Shown: positions 1 to 10,900 of the stretch, one piece after another
Numbering within the stretch: position 1 is the first letter of the stretch
How the letters are laid out: each line of letters begins with the position of its first letter
Assembly: GCF_022605725.1 (NCBI RefSeq)
Contig: NC_065554.1
Coordinates: 4,483,100-4,547,099, forward strand
Source: Anthonomus grandis grandis
Lineage: Eukaryota > Arthropoda > Insecta > Coleoptera > Curculionidae
Length of the DNA stretch: 64,000 nt
Direction: 5' to 3'
Program-made: the position numbers and the translations under genes
Notes under the pieces: generated by a model
The model's database searches: none
Seen by the model: the letters and a program-made list of their open reading frames with translations, nothing else
Told to the model about the DNA's origin: nothing

Positions 1-2070
1 AAAAGGAATTGCTTAACCATGAACTACAACGTAGTAATACTAAGGAAAAGTGGAATTTAATGAGAAAAATAGGAATTTGTAAATCCAAAAACTCTACATT
101 ACCTGAGAATTTATCAAAATACTTGAATGACGCAAATTCACATTTTTCCAATATTTCTGTCAAGCGACATAACATCTATACAGGGCTTCTTAATTATTAC
201 CGTCACGAAAATTTTAGGAAAATTTAAGTCAAAAGCAATTGGTCGTGATAATTTAAACTTGGAGCTTATATTGCTCTGTTGTCCATTTATAATACCACAT
301 ATTACTCATTTGATAAATTCATGTATAACATCAAATATATTTCCAACCAGTTGGAAACTAGCTAATATACTTCCATTGCCCAAAGTAAAAAATCCAAAAG
401 AATTTAGCGACTTACGTTCAATTTCGATTCTGCCTATATTATCGAAGGTTCTAGAGAAATGTCTTGAGCAGCAAATTACGTTGTTTTTAAAAAGCAATTC
501 TATCCTTCCTTTGAAGCAGTCTGGATTCCGTTTTAATCATAGCTGTGCGACCGCTCTATGCGATGTGACAGATAATATTATTCGATCTTTAGATGAAAAC
601 GAATCCGTTGTACTAGTAATGCTAGATTATAGCAAAGCTTTCGTTATGCTTAACCACGAGCTTTTATTGTCGATACTTGGCTTTGTAGGATTTTCTAATG
701 CTGGAATGAAACTCGTGGAAAGCTTTATCACACATCGAAAGCAAAGAGTGTTTAAATGACAATTTTTCGGAAGACATGGCTGTAGTTATGGGAGTTCCTC
801 AGGGCAGTATTCTTGGTCCTCTTCTTTTTTTGATTTATAAGTGCGTTTTGTTTAAATGTTTAAAGTATACTAAACATAGTTATGCTGATGACCCTCAGTT
901 GATGTTATCTTTTGATTCGTCGAATCCGGGCAATGCTGGTGACTATTTAAATGAAGACTTGTCAAGTTTATATAACTTATCTTTAAAACATGGCTTACAG
1001 TTAAACCCTAAGAAATCTGCTGCGATGTTATTTACCAAACAAAATTTAAGGCAGCACCTTTGAAGATACAACTTAATAACGAGCCTATTGTATTTCGAGA
1101 TATTTGCAAAAATCTCGGTTTGTACATTGATGTAGGATTGAGATTCTCATATCATGTGACATCAAAATTGCAGAAAGCCTATTCAATGTTGAAAACTTTA
1201 TATCCGCACCGCCATGAGTTAAATGTAGATACTTAGCGAATGCTGTGCGACTCTCTCATTCTTTCTCATTTTAACTTTTGTGATACTGTGTATGGCCCTT
1301 GTTTAGACAACAGAGATAAAAAGCGTATACAAAAGTTGCAAAATGCATGTATAAGGTTTATTTTTGGTATTCGCAGGCCATATGGAGTGTCGCACAGGTT
1401 GAAAGATCTTGAGTGGCTTAATATGTCATCGAGGAGAGAGTTACATTATGTGGTATTTTGCTACAATATTATTAAGATGAAGTGCCCACAATATCTTTTG
1501 GATAGACTGGTATTTAGAGCTGATATTCATCATCAGGCTAATGCTAGACATAGAAATAGATGGCGTTTAGATATTCTAAGACATCGAAAAGAAACTTTTA
1601 AACGATCATTTTCTTATATCATTGCATCTGTAGTAAATAAATATATTACTGATCTTTCGCTAACGACAAACGGTTTCCGAAAATGCATGAAATCTAAGCT
1701 CCAGAATATTATTTAAAAATAGAGCAATGCATTTAAAAATATGAATTTTTGATTTGTTATAGGTTTTTATTTTTGTATATTCTCTTTTTCATTTTATTTA
1801 TGTAAAAATGTTTAAAATGTGTTTCCTCGATTTTTGTGCACTATTTATTTATTTTTCTTTGGCTACTTACTATTAGACACTTTTTTTGGATAAATTGTTT
1901 TACTTTATAGGCTACAACAGCCCTCAACTGCGTTGAGAAACTGAAATTATGCCTTTGAATCCGCAGTTTGTCTGTTATTTTTTGTTACAATGATATTTTT
2001 TTTACAGCTTTGTAAACATTTATATATGTGGATTAATAAACGTTATTATTATTATTATTATTATTATATT
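1..2070 (+). mobile_element. CR1-group non-LTR retrotransposon, 3' part of ORF2 (degenerate)
   Basis: The reverse transcriptase is spread over three frames (127-759, 776-1063, 1240-1716), so it is a dead copy. Visible motifs: motif A LVMLDYSKAF near 610-650 (next residue V where Asp is usual), GVPQGSILGPLLF near 790, YADD at about 880, and the C-terminal SHFNFCDTVYGP..KRIQKLQNACIRFIFGIRR block. A 3' UTR of about 330 bp follows, with a small hairpin (CCTCAACTGCGTTGAG near 1920), then a (TTA)n tail at 2042-2066. The copy is 5'-truncated at the window edge. It is closely related in motif order and tail to the element at 33478-37599. Confidence 0.85.
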
Positions 2071-2210
2071 TAGTATATTAGTGTATTATTACTTTATTGA
2101 TATTACTTTAAGGATAATTAAACCGGTGAAAGTATTCCCGTGTCTAATAATTTTCCTTTGACAAATCAGATGTAATTCAAATGCAACCGCCGCTCCGTCA
2201 TTCGTTGAAA

Positions 2211-2905
2211 CCATGGGAAAGACGAAAAACCGCAAAAGGCGGAGCTCTTCCAGCTCTGAGGAATCCAGCTCAAGTTCGTCAACATTAGACAGCTCAAGGG
2301 GTACAAGACGTCGCAAGCAACTTAAACGGTTAAAAAATTAGTTAAAAAGAATAAATAAATTATTGAAACTTCGATACCTGAGCTTAATCCTAATAATAAA
2401 CACTGTATAGAGTGGGTTAATAAGGTTGACCAGTTGCGCTCTATATACGGATGGAGTGAACAATTAACTGTTAAATTGCCAACTAGTAGACTACGTGGTA
2501 ATGCTAGAAAGTGAAGTTCAGCGATTACTGTTTCGAGAAATATTCAAAATTAAGAAGATTAAATTTAAATATTAGCGATACAGACATTATTGATTATATT
2601 GTAGAAGGCATAAATAACGAGAATATAGTTTGCAAATTTTCAGTCTGTAGATCCCTTAGGTAACTGTTTGGATAGCATTAAAACTACGCATCCACCCAAA
2701 AATGTTAATAATAATAATTATTATAAAAATTCGTCCTCTAGTACGTCGAAAGGATTAAATTAAACAAAAACTCAAGTTGAAAAGCAGTTAAATTATTTTA
2801 AGTTAAAAGTTATTGATAATAAAAATAAATCTGTATTGTATTATAATTGTAAGGGGCCACATATTGTAAAAAATTGCGCTAAACCTGAAATAAGTTGTGG
2901 AAAAT
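2211..2905 (+). pseudogene. Retroelement gag-like relic with a CCHC knuckle
   Basis: The plus strand opens MGKTKNRKRRSSSSSEESSS (ATG at 2212) with an RRRKQLKRLKN basic end. It continues in other frames with a Gag-like WVNKVDQLRSIYGWSEQ segment (about 2412-2462) and a zinc-knuckle-like CKGPHIVKNCAKPEISCGKCK tail (about 2850-2905). Several frameshifts and stops break it. The layout fits the gag of an LTR retrotransposon, but I cannot place it in a family; no pol follows directly. Confidence 0.5.
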
Positions 2906-3455
2906 GTAAAATACTTAAATCTTATACCTGTCAAAGAAAAAGGTAGTTTGATTTTTTTTATAAGACCGTTTCTAAGTTTCTTAACTAATGAGAAGAAATA
3001 TGAAATATTTTATGTAACAAAGAAGAAAAATGGTTTCAACATAGATAAAGAAAGAAAAGGGTCAAGTATGGAATTTCAAACGCAACATTGGGATTATGGG
3101 TTCGCAGGCAAAAATAGTGGCGTGGAACGATTTGCGCGAGGCAGTATACGGACGATAGTTTCAGTATAGCTGTCGTTACCGAAAATTGTTTTCCTAAGGC
3201 AGTCGTAAGGGCAGGGTAGTAATTAGAGTTTTAAGTGTATACCTTATTATGATGTTATCTATTTAAATAGATAGATATTGTCGATGCCCTTTTTATTTAT
3301 TGTTGGTAATTTTAACCTTTGATCTTGCCAGAAGCAATATAGCTTTTTATATGTTGTGACGAAAACCCTCATTGTATGTAAATTACTTTTGATACCTTTT
3401 TATTTCAACACTTTCAATCTTTAGCTTATAAGTTTCCTCGGTTCTTTATAGATCC

Positions 3456-3486
3456 CTGATGATGGACATCTTATATGTCCAAAACA
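3456..3486 (+). other. Hammerhead-like core (Penelope-type), degenerate
   Basis: CTGATGA (3456-3462) is followed by a perfect six-pair stem GGACAT/ATGTCC (3464-3469/3475-3480) and AAAAC where GAAAC would be expected. This is the core order of the hammerhead ribozymes known from Penelope-like elements. The conserved G is changed and a GUC partner strand was not identified, so activity is doubtful. Confidence 0.4.
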
Positions 3487-3572
3487 TGTAGGATAGATGA
3501 TTTTTCAAATAAATTTAGTGGAGGATGACCGAAACAATTTTAGTTACCCTTTGAAATTCTTTCGAGCCTGTC

Positions 3573-3818
3573 ATGGTGTTTAGCGATAGTCAAAGTGCCT
3601 TAAAGCTATCGTCAAATCCAGTATTCCATGAGAGGACAAAGCATATCGATGTCCGTCACCATTTTGTTAAGGAAGTTGTGCAGAATGAATTAATCAGCCT
3701 TGAGTATTTAAAGACAGAAGATATGCCTGCTGACATTTTGACGAAGGCTTTAGGTTCTAACAAACATTATAACTTTTTAGTTCTGTTTAGTTTAGTTCTC
3801 AAGATCAAGATGTCTTAG
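3573..3818 (+). pseudogene. Ty1/copia RNase H fragment
   Basis: FSDSQSALKLSSNPVFHERTKHIDVRHHFVKE...EYLKTEDMPADILTKAL matches the C-terminal end of copia-type pol (RNase H, DSQSA and RTKHIDVRHHF signatures). Only about 70 residues remain, then stop. A purine-rich GAGGAGGTTAGAGG at about 3866 could be the polypurine tract before a 3' LTR, but no LTR pair is visible. Confidence 0.7.
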
Positions 3819-4474
3819 TTATTAGCTAGACTTTTAAGTGTTTGTGTGGACACCTTTGACGTTTGAGGAGGTTAGAGGTAACTGCAGCTCAAGAGGAATG
3901 AAACAATATCCCCTAAGAAATCTTTAATATGCTTATTGTTTCTATGCATAGACGTGTCAATTTCTAAAAACATTAATACCTTTTTTGATGTAACATTATA
4001 AAACAATATGTAAAACAAATGTTAATAATTCTGTGCATATTTTTTTTTAAATATTTTTTTCCCTATGTATAAAATCGTTAGAACACCAAAATGCACTTCT
4101 TTTTATTCATAACTTAACAAATAAAGAAAGCGTACTAACGATGTAAAAAAAAGCTGAACGGTTTCTAAAAAATGAGGGGGAGGGGGAGTCCAAGAATTTT
4201 GGCGACGTGTGTATATCAAGTCTTAATAAATTAAAAATAATAAAGCCTTATATTTTTATAAATCTCATTTTGGCACTTTTATCAAACAATTTATCATTCA
4301 TCTAACATAAATTTAAAATTTGCAATGTTGGATGGTGGCCAAAAGCACTAAATATAATTTAACCGAATTTTTAATTATAGCCGTTTCTGTGATAGCAATA
4401 CTCTCCCTTTGTAAAATTATAAATTGGAAAAATGTCATAATAAAATACAGTTAATTTGATAAAACTTTCAGCTG
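3819..4474. other. AT-rich stretch without a gene
   Basis: No supported coding sequence. It may hold the copia 3' end (left part) and the 3' UTR of the minus-strand coiled-coil gene (right part). A G-rich run GAGGGGGAGGGGGAG lies near 4174. Confidence 0.5.
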
Positions 4475-4995
4475 TTACATTTCTTCTTCCTTTAGCTGAA
4501 GAATCTGTAAAAAATATAATATTTCATAAAAATCAATAAAAATAATTATACACAAAAACTCTTACTTCTTTTTCTAAGTTATCTTTTTCTTCTTCTAATT
4601 GTTCAACGAGGTCTTTTTCAGAAAGCGACTTCTGCTCTTCTTCTTCACAGTTATTCTAAAAATAATAACTGTATTTCATTACATTTTGTTTAAAATGATT
4701 TTGGGCATATTTAAAGAATTGTTTTTACTACCTGTTTTTGCATATAATTTATTTTTTGTTCCATTTCTTTTATAGCCAGGTCTTTTTCTTCAATGTTTCT
4801 TTTGATTTTCTCAAGCTCTTCAGACTTTTTCTTTGATAGTTTATGATATTTCTCCTTTAAATTGTCAATTTTTTGTCTTGTTTGAAATTCTCGCAGCCAA
4901 ATGCTTCGTCTTATTTGATTTAGGTTCATTTTTACATCTTCGTTGGACCGAATTTTGTTCGTGCAGTCTTGTTTTTGGTCTTCTAATTTCTTTAG
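4475..4995 (-). CDS. Coiled-coil gene, terminal exons 6-8
   Basis: Exon 6 (4995-4732, 88 codons) begins LKKLEDQKQD and includes IRRSIWLREFQTRQ, the least repetitive stretch of the protein. Exon 7 (4655-4566, 30 codons) is Glu/Lys rich. Exon 8 (4504-4475) encodes ILQLKEEEM then TAA. All acceptors are T-rich before AG and the donors are GTAGTA and GTAAGA. The 3' UTR should lie below 4475; I saw no convincing polyadenylation signal close to the stop. Confidence 0.72.
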
Positions 4996-7900
4996 CTAAA
5001 AATAATGAAATAGGATTATATATGTTGAATCACAAACACTGATTTTAACTATTGTAAGACGTGAGTTTATTTTACTTATTATATTTTATCTGGTTTTTGT
5101 CGACCATCAAAAATGAATAAAAAAAGGCAACGATAACCGATGGGAATGTTAAGGGCTGATATGTAAAGATAAGGACGATCTGTGAGAATCTTTAGGTTTT
5201 AAGGTTTTAAAAGGTTTTTCGGATATAACAAAATAAAAAGAAATAGCACTTACTAGTACTTATGCGGGTAAAAAAGGTCACTTCGGAGAAAATTATACTG
5301 TGTTGGCTCAACAAGTTCTCAAAAACATAGGCAATGACAGATGTTTATAATAATAATAATAATAAAGTTTATTCAAGAAATTTACAAATCAATACTTACA
5401 TACTAGTAAACAACAAACTAGTTATAAAAAAAACTTGTTATTTTTATTATAAATTCTTACAGGTTTAGATTGCACCTAGGTAAACATACCTGTGTGTGCA
5501 ATAAATAAATATTATATAACGAATTGTAATATGGAAATATCAAAACAATTTAATTACTTTACACGAAAATAGCGTACTACATACTTATTGATGTATCAGA
5601 CTTCAAAAAAAGACTTAAGTTATTACAAATGAATTGTTTGACATTTTTATTAAAAAGTTTTTTGTTTTATAAATTCCTGATATCTAGTGGAATTAGGTTA
5701 TAAAATTTGGGTGCTAAGTAGGCGGCAGATCTGAGATTGAATTTTCTTTTTGATGCTGGTATTTTTAAGTGCTTGTTAATGTTTTGCCTAGTGTTGTGTT
5801 TGTGTTGTATAAAATTTGTTTTAATCCAATCTCTTAAATAAGTAAATTTTAAAAAGTAAATTTACAAAAAGACAATACGTACAGTGCACGACGAATACTG
5901 CAGGTTTCAATAGAGTAAAGGTGAAAGGTTGGAAACAGTCTTGCTTTTTTAAAAATAACTTTGAGAATATAGTTTTGACTAGTCTTTAGCTGTTCTAGAT
6001 TGCTAGAATACATACCGCCTCATACCGATATCCCATAGGCAAGTAATAGTTCAACAAATGCTTTGTATGTCATATTAGTTGTTTTTTTGTTTAATATTTC
6101 ACGTAAAATATAAAATTTTGGAATTAAACTTCTTATTTTATTCCGTAAATATAGTACATGTTGATCCCATTTTAGATGTAAATCAATCAAGATACCCAGG
6201 TTTTATTGACTTAGTTTCTTTAATTCGTGATGTGTTGTTTATTTCTATTGAACTATAATCTGGACGGTTCGCTTCGGTTAGTGAAAAAGCCATATAGCAA
6301 GTTTTGTCTATGTTAAGTGAGAGTTTAAATGTGTCAAAATAATTTTTTACAACCTCAAAACCGGCCCAAATAATAATGGCGGTATCATCTGCATATGCAA
6401 AAATTTTTGCGTTTAGTATGTTTAGTTCACACAAGGAATTAATATAATTATATATTAAAAAGTGTTGGACCCAGGACGGTTTCCTGCGGTACTCAACATG
6501 TTATAGTTTCCGCCTCACTAATAACGCTTCCAATCTTTACATGCTGCGTTCGACCAGAAAGATAGCTGGCAAAGACATCCAACACAGAGCCAGGCACCCC
6601 ATATCCCTCACATCTTAAAGGAGTATGGTATGCGACATCGTGTCGAATGCCTTAGCCAGATCCAGAAATAATACAAACATTTATCTCCATCATCAAGTGT
6701 TTGTGCTATATGGCTAGTTAAATTAAATAATGCATCGTTCGTGCTTACTCCCGGGATAAAACCAAATTGATTTTGTGATAAGAGATTGTTGGCAGTAAGA
6801 AAATTAACCAATCTCTCGTTAAGACACTTTTCAAATATTTTGGCTATATTTGATATGACACTTATAGGTCGGTAGTTTGTTATGTCCTCTTTGTTGCCAT
6901 TCTTAAAAATTGGTGTAACATGTGAGACTTTTAAAATACTAGGGACTACACCTTTTTTAAAAATTAGGTTAATAGCATGTACCAGGGGGCCCGCTAGAAA
7001 TGTATGCAATAACTTAATGAGGTAGAAATATCATCTGGCCCCGCTGAACAACGATTCTTTAAATTATTAATATATTTTATAAGCTCATTACTATTTGTAG
7101 GTTTAAGAAACATAGAAAATTGTAAATTTGGTACTGAATTAAATGGTTGTGTGCGGTTGGGAATTTCTTCAAACATTTTCTTTTCCAATGTTAATAAAGA
7201 ACTTGTTACTTTGTTTCGCTATTTCTTCAGTATCCTTCTGTAGCATCTTTTATTATTTTATAAAGTTTTCTTAGGTCTTTTAGTCGTTTTTATTATTTTA
7301 TTTAGAGTGTTTCGATAGCTTTTGTATTGCGCTTGTCTTTCAATGGAAAAATTATTTTTAAGTTCTATTTTCATTTTGTCTCGTTTTTTAATTGATGTTA
7401 TAATTGCCAAAGTTATCCAGGGTTTTAGTTTTTTATTTATTTTTCTTGGAACCGTAATTAATTCAGATTGCTTGATAATCGATATCAGTGAGTTAATTAT
7501 AAAATCACAAACTGGTATGGGATTATCAAAGGAACATACATAGTCCCAGTTAATGCTACTTGCAAGTAGTTTTGACTTATTTAAATCAATTATTTTAAAG
7601 TTGGTAACATTACAGGCCAAATTAACATTACTTGTGTTTGCATTCGTCGTCCTCCCTTGTAATATTCATAATTAAAGGTTTAAAGCCAAAAGAACTCATT
7701 ATAGATAGGTTTTTATTCTTTGTAGGGTTATCTTTATTAAGTATATTTATATTAATATCTCCCGTAAATATATCATGAGCAGCTAAGGACCCCAAGTAAA
7801 CCTCTAGTTCGTCCAAAAAATACCGTACGTTTGAAGAGGGTGATCTATATGTTGCATGAATTTTATATTCTATATTATTCATATTAATGGTAAAAGTTCT

Positions 7901-10900
7901 CAAGGCAATATTGGATTGATTTAGTACTATATTACTGAAACTTATTGTTAAATGAGATTTTATGTATATTAATAGACCATCAAAAGAGTTGTAGCTGGCT
8001 TCATTATAATAACATGTATATCCGGGAATATTATAGCAATTAGTTGACGTTATTTTGTGTGACTCACTTAAGATTATGACTTCACAGTATTCTATATTAA
8101 AATAGATATAGTAGAATATATAATAGATTATCGAAATTAGTCCTAACACCTCTAATATTTAAATGTATAATGTTTAAAAGTTTCTTACTTAAATATATGC
8201 AGCTATTGAGATCATCCGGTATTATTTTGTGACTAATGTCCCTCAGTACATCTTCCATCGAATCTAGAGTACTTCCACGGCTTGACTATCCATAGTTTAT
8301 TTTACTTCTGGCTCTCTCTACTTGATATTTATAACAATTGCATAGTTTGTCGTTGGTTTCATGATGGACATTGAAGTTATGTGTGTTATATTTGTTATTA
8401 TTTGAAACACAATTCATACAGGATTTAATAGATCTTGGGCAGTTTAATTCTTCGTGTTCCGCTGAGCAGATTGGGCACACTTTCCTACTTCGACAGTTGT
8501 CCTTTTTGTGGTTGTACTGCTGGCAGTTAAAGCACTTTAGGATCGCAATATCTTCATATACCGGCAACCTTTTCCAGTTTACATATAACCTTCCTTGAAT
8601 AGTTTTGGCGAGCACTCTGCAAATATAGTTTTCGTATTTTTCGTAGCAAATGATTTTACATATGTCACTTTAAAATAGTCCTCAGCCTTTAAATGGTTTT
8701 GTTTTCTAATTATTTTTTCTGTCTCTGATGTCGTTCTATCCTTTTTAAATCCAGGAATTTTTATCCCGGGGTTTTTTAATGTCGTTTTAGTTATTTCATA
8801 GCCTGGACTCAGAATTTGTTTGGCAGCAGATGTTAGAGTATCGGTGTTGGTATGAGACGGATATTTTAAAATGACTTTTCCATCAGCTAGGTTCTTTCTG
8901 CTCAAAACTTTAATTCCCAAATCAGCAGGATCAATTTTTTCCATATCTTTCTTTGACTTTTTGGTCTTGAATAGATTTAATAATTATTTGCAAGACTGGG
9001 TATCTTTTTAGTTGGGAATTTTTTAGTTTCGGCGATAATATTTGCGTAAGAAGGTTTTGCTTGGTAAGTTTGCATGTTATCGTGAATAGCCTTAATATTT
9101 TGTTGTATGTGATGGAGTTTCTCTGTCAGGTGATCCAATTTATTATCCTGTTTTTTGATAATCATAATTTCTCTCAATTTAGCTTTGTATGTTTGACACA
9201 TCCAAATGACTGTCCGCCAGGTTTTTTGTTATTTTTTTTATATTGGAAGCCAGTAATTCCGACACGCAAACAATGGTACCAAGAACGGCAAGCTCCCTCA
9301 CAACAAATACCGTCTTCATTATTCTGAACATCTCATTTTTCTTACATTTCTTGCAACATATACTTTCTGCATCCTCATCGTCACACATAATGCAGGAAAA
9401 ATGTCTATTTCTAGTGGGCTATACTACGTGATACGATACGAGAATCATCAACATTGATAACAATGGGGTTCCTAACAGCAAGCGCTATGGCATTTTGTTC
9501 TTAACTCGGCATTGTTTATACTTTTTAAATTAAGTTAACGATAACATTTTTGATTTCGCAAACTACACCACTAGGTAGTTCACTTTTTTACTGTTATTTT
9601 GACACTAAACACAACTTTATAGTTCACAATATAGCAGGAAAAAAAGGGCTACCAGGATTCTTTTAAGGTATATTTTTAATATGATCCTTTTTAGAATTCA
9701 GTTCGAGGGTAACTTTACTTGAAAACAGGCACACAGCAGTGCCCACTTATTCTTCCGTAACTTTTCTCTAGTGTTGTGGTTAGTGCTTTTATTGAACCAT
9801 ATATATCTGTCAAATTACAAAGGTGAGAGTTTTCACTGACCAATGTTTTTTATGTTGTTCTTATTATTTTAATCATTATCAGTATAAAGAAAGTAATATT
9901 TAAATGCGCATCCTTCCGTACTAAGGGTAGTGACCCGATACCTTGGAACGTAAAACAACGCTAGCTAAGTAGATGTGTGGCACTAGTGCAACCCAGAGTG
10001 TTGTGGCACCTGGGATTATTTTGTAGACTGTGTAATTGGCCATTACATCAGTGTGTTGTTTTGTGGAGTGCTTGCTAGCACTATCCCATCAATTCGATTT
10101 CTAATGCTGGACAGCAGGTTTTGTTCTGCCTGGATTCGAGAACAACTCTTTAACAAGGTCTACTGATTTCTATAATTTGAAGGATGTTATTCTTATTGAT
10201 AATTTTATGTATACAGGTGCTATAAACCTGAAATGGCCTTGTGTAAACGTATTTTCATTCTATTTAACAATCATAATAACTAAGGTAAAATATTTGCTCA
10301 CAGGTACCTTTTACTTTTTAGGTATGTAGTATCGTATCATCTCATATCAATGGTCTCGAATCTTGACTTAAGCAATACATCTATCATTCTTTCTTCTTAC
10401 ACGTTCCAAATATACACAACAAGTTACTGTAAGTACATTTATCGTTTTACTACTGTTTACAAGTTTATTATTGTAATACATCCTGACAAGATGTACATAT
10501 ATTAAAATCAAATAAAATAACTGGAAGTATTATAATACATTATAATACTTCTGACAAGAATTTAGGCTCTGACACTATATAAAAAAAAAACATTAATTAT
10601 AATAAAATACAAAGTTATTTAACAAAAGGAACAATTTTAAAAGTTAATAAAAATATACGTTTATTACTATGTTTACAATAGTTATAATAATAATAATGGT
10701 GGAGAATTGGCAAAGCTTTAATAGGTTTTGTGATGCTGATGTGGCATTTAATGTCACGTAGAGTTTTTTGGCGTCGTGGATAAATAAGAAAAAGTCAACA
10801 ACAACAAGCTTCTTAGGTTTCATGGGAAACTACGTCTTGTTTACTAAAATGGTCCTTTGTTCTGGAGTAAATAAATATCTGTGTGACTTGTTGATGTTTA

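Larger units (their letters stand above)
5347..9480 (-). mobile_element. Non-LTR retrotransposon (Jockey/CR1 group), degenerate
   Basis: Minus-strand order from the 5' side: ORF1/gag (about 9405-8286), endonuclease (8149-7628), linker (7620-7190), RT (7188-6183), 3' UTR and a tail reading (TTA)n in sense at 5365-5348. RT signatures: TPIFKNGNKEDITNYRPISV, QFGFIPGVSTNDAL, and YADDTAIIIW near 6390. The FLDLAKAFD region has lost its frame near 6640-6700. No intact ORF2. It lies in the large 3' intron of the coiled-coil gene, same orientation as the gene. Confidence 0.85.

Noticed and set aside
9960..10145. tRNA-like A box (TAGCTAAGTAGATG) and B box (GGATTCGAG), possible SINE
   Set aside because: Spacing of about 160 bp is too long for a tRNA promoter and no tail or TSD was seen.
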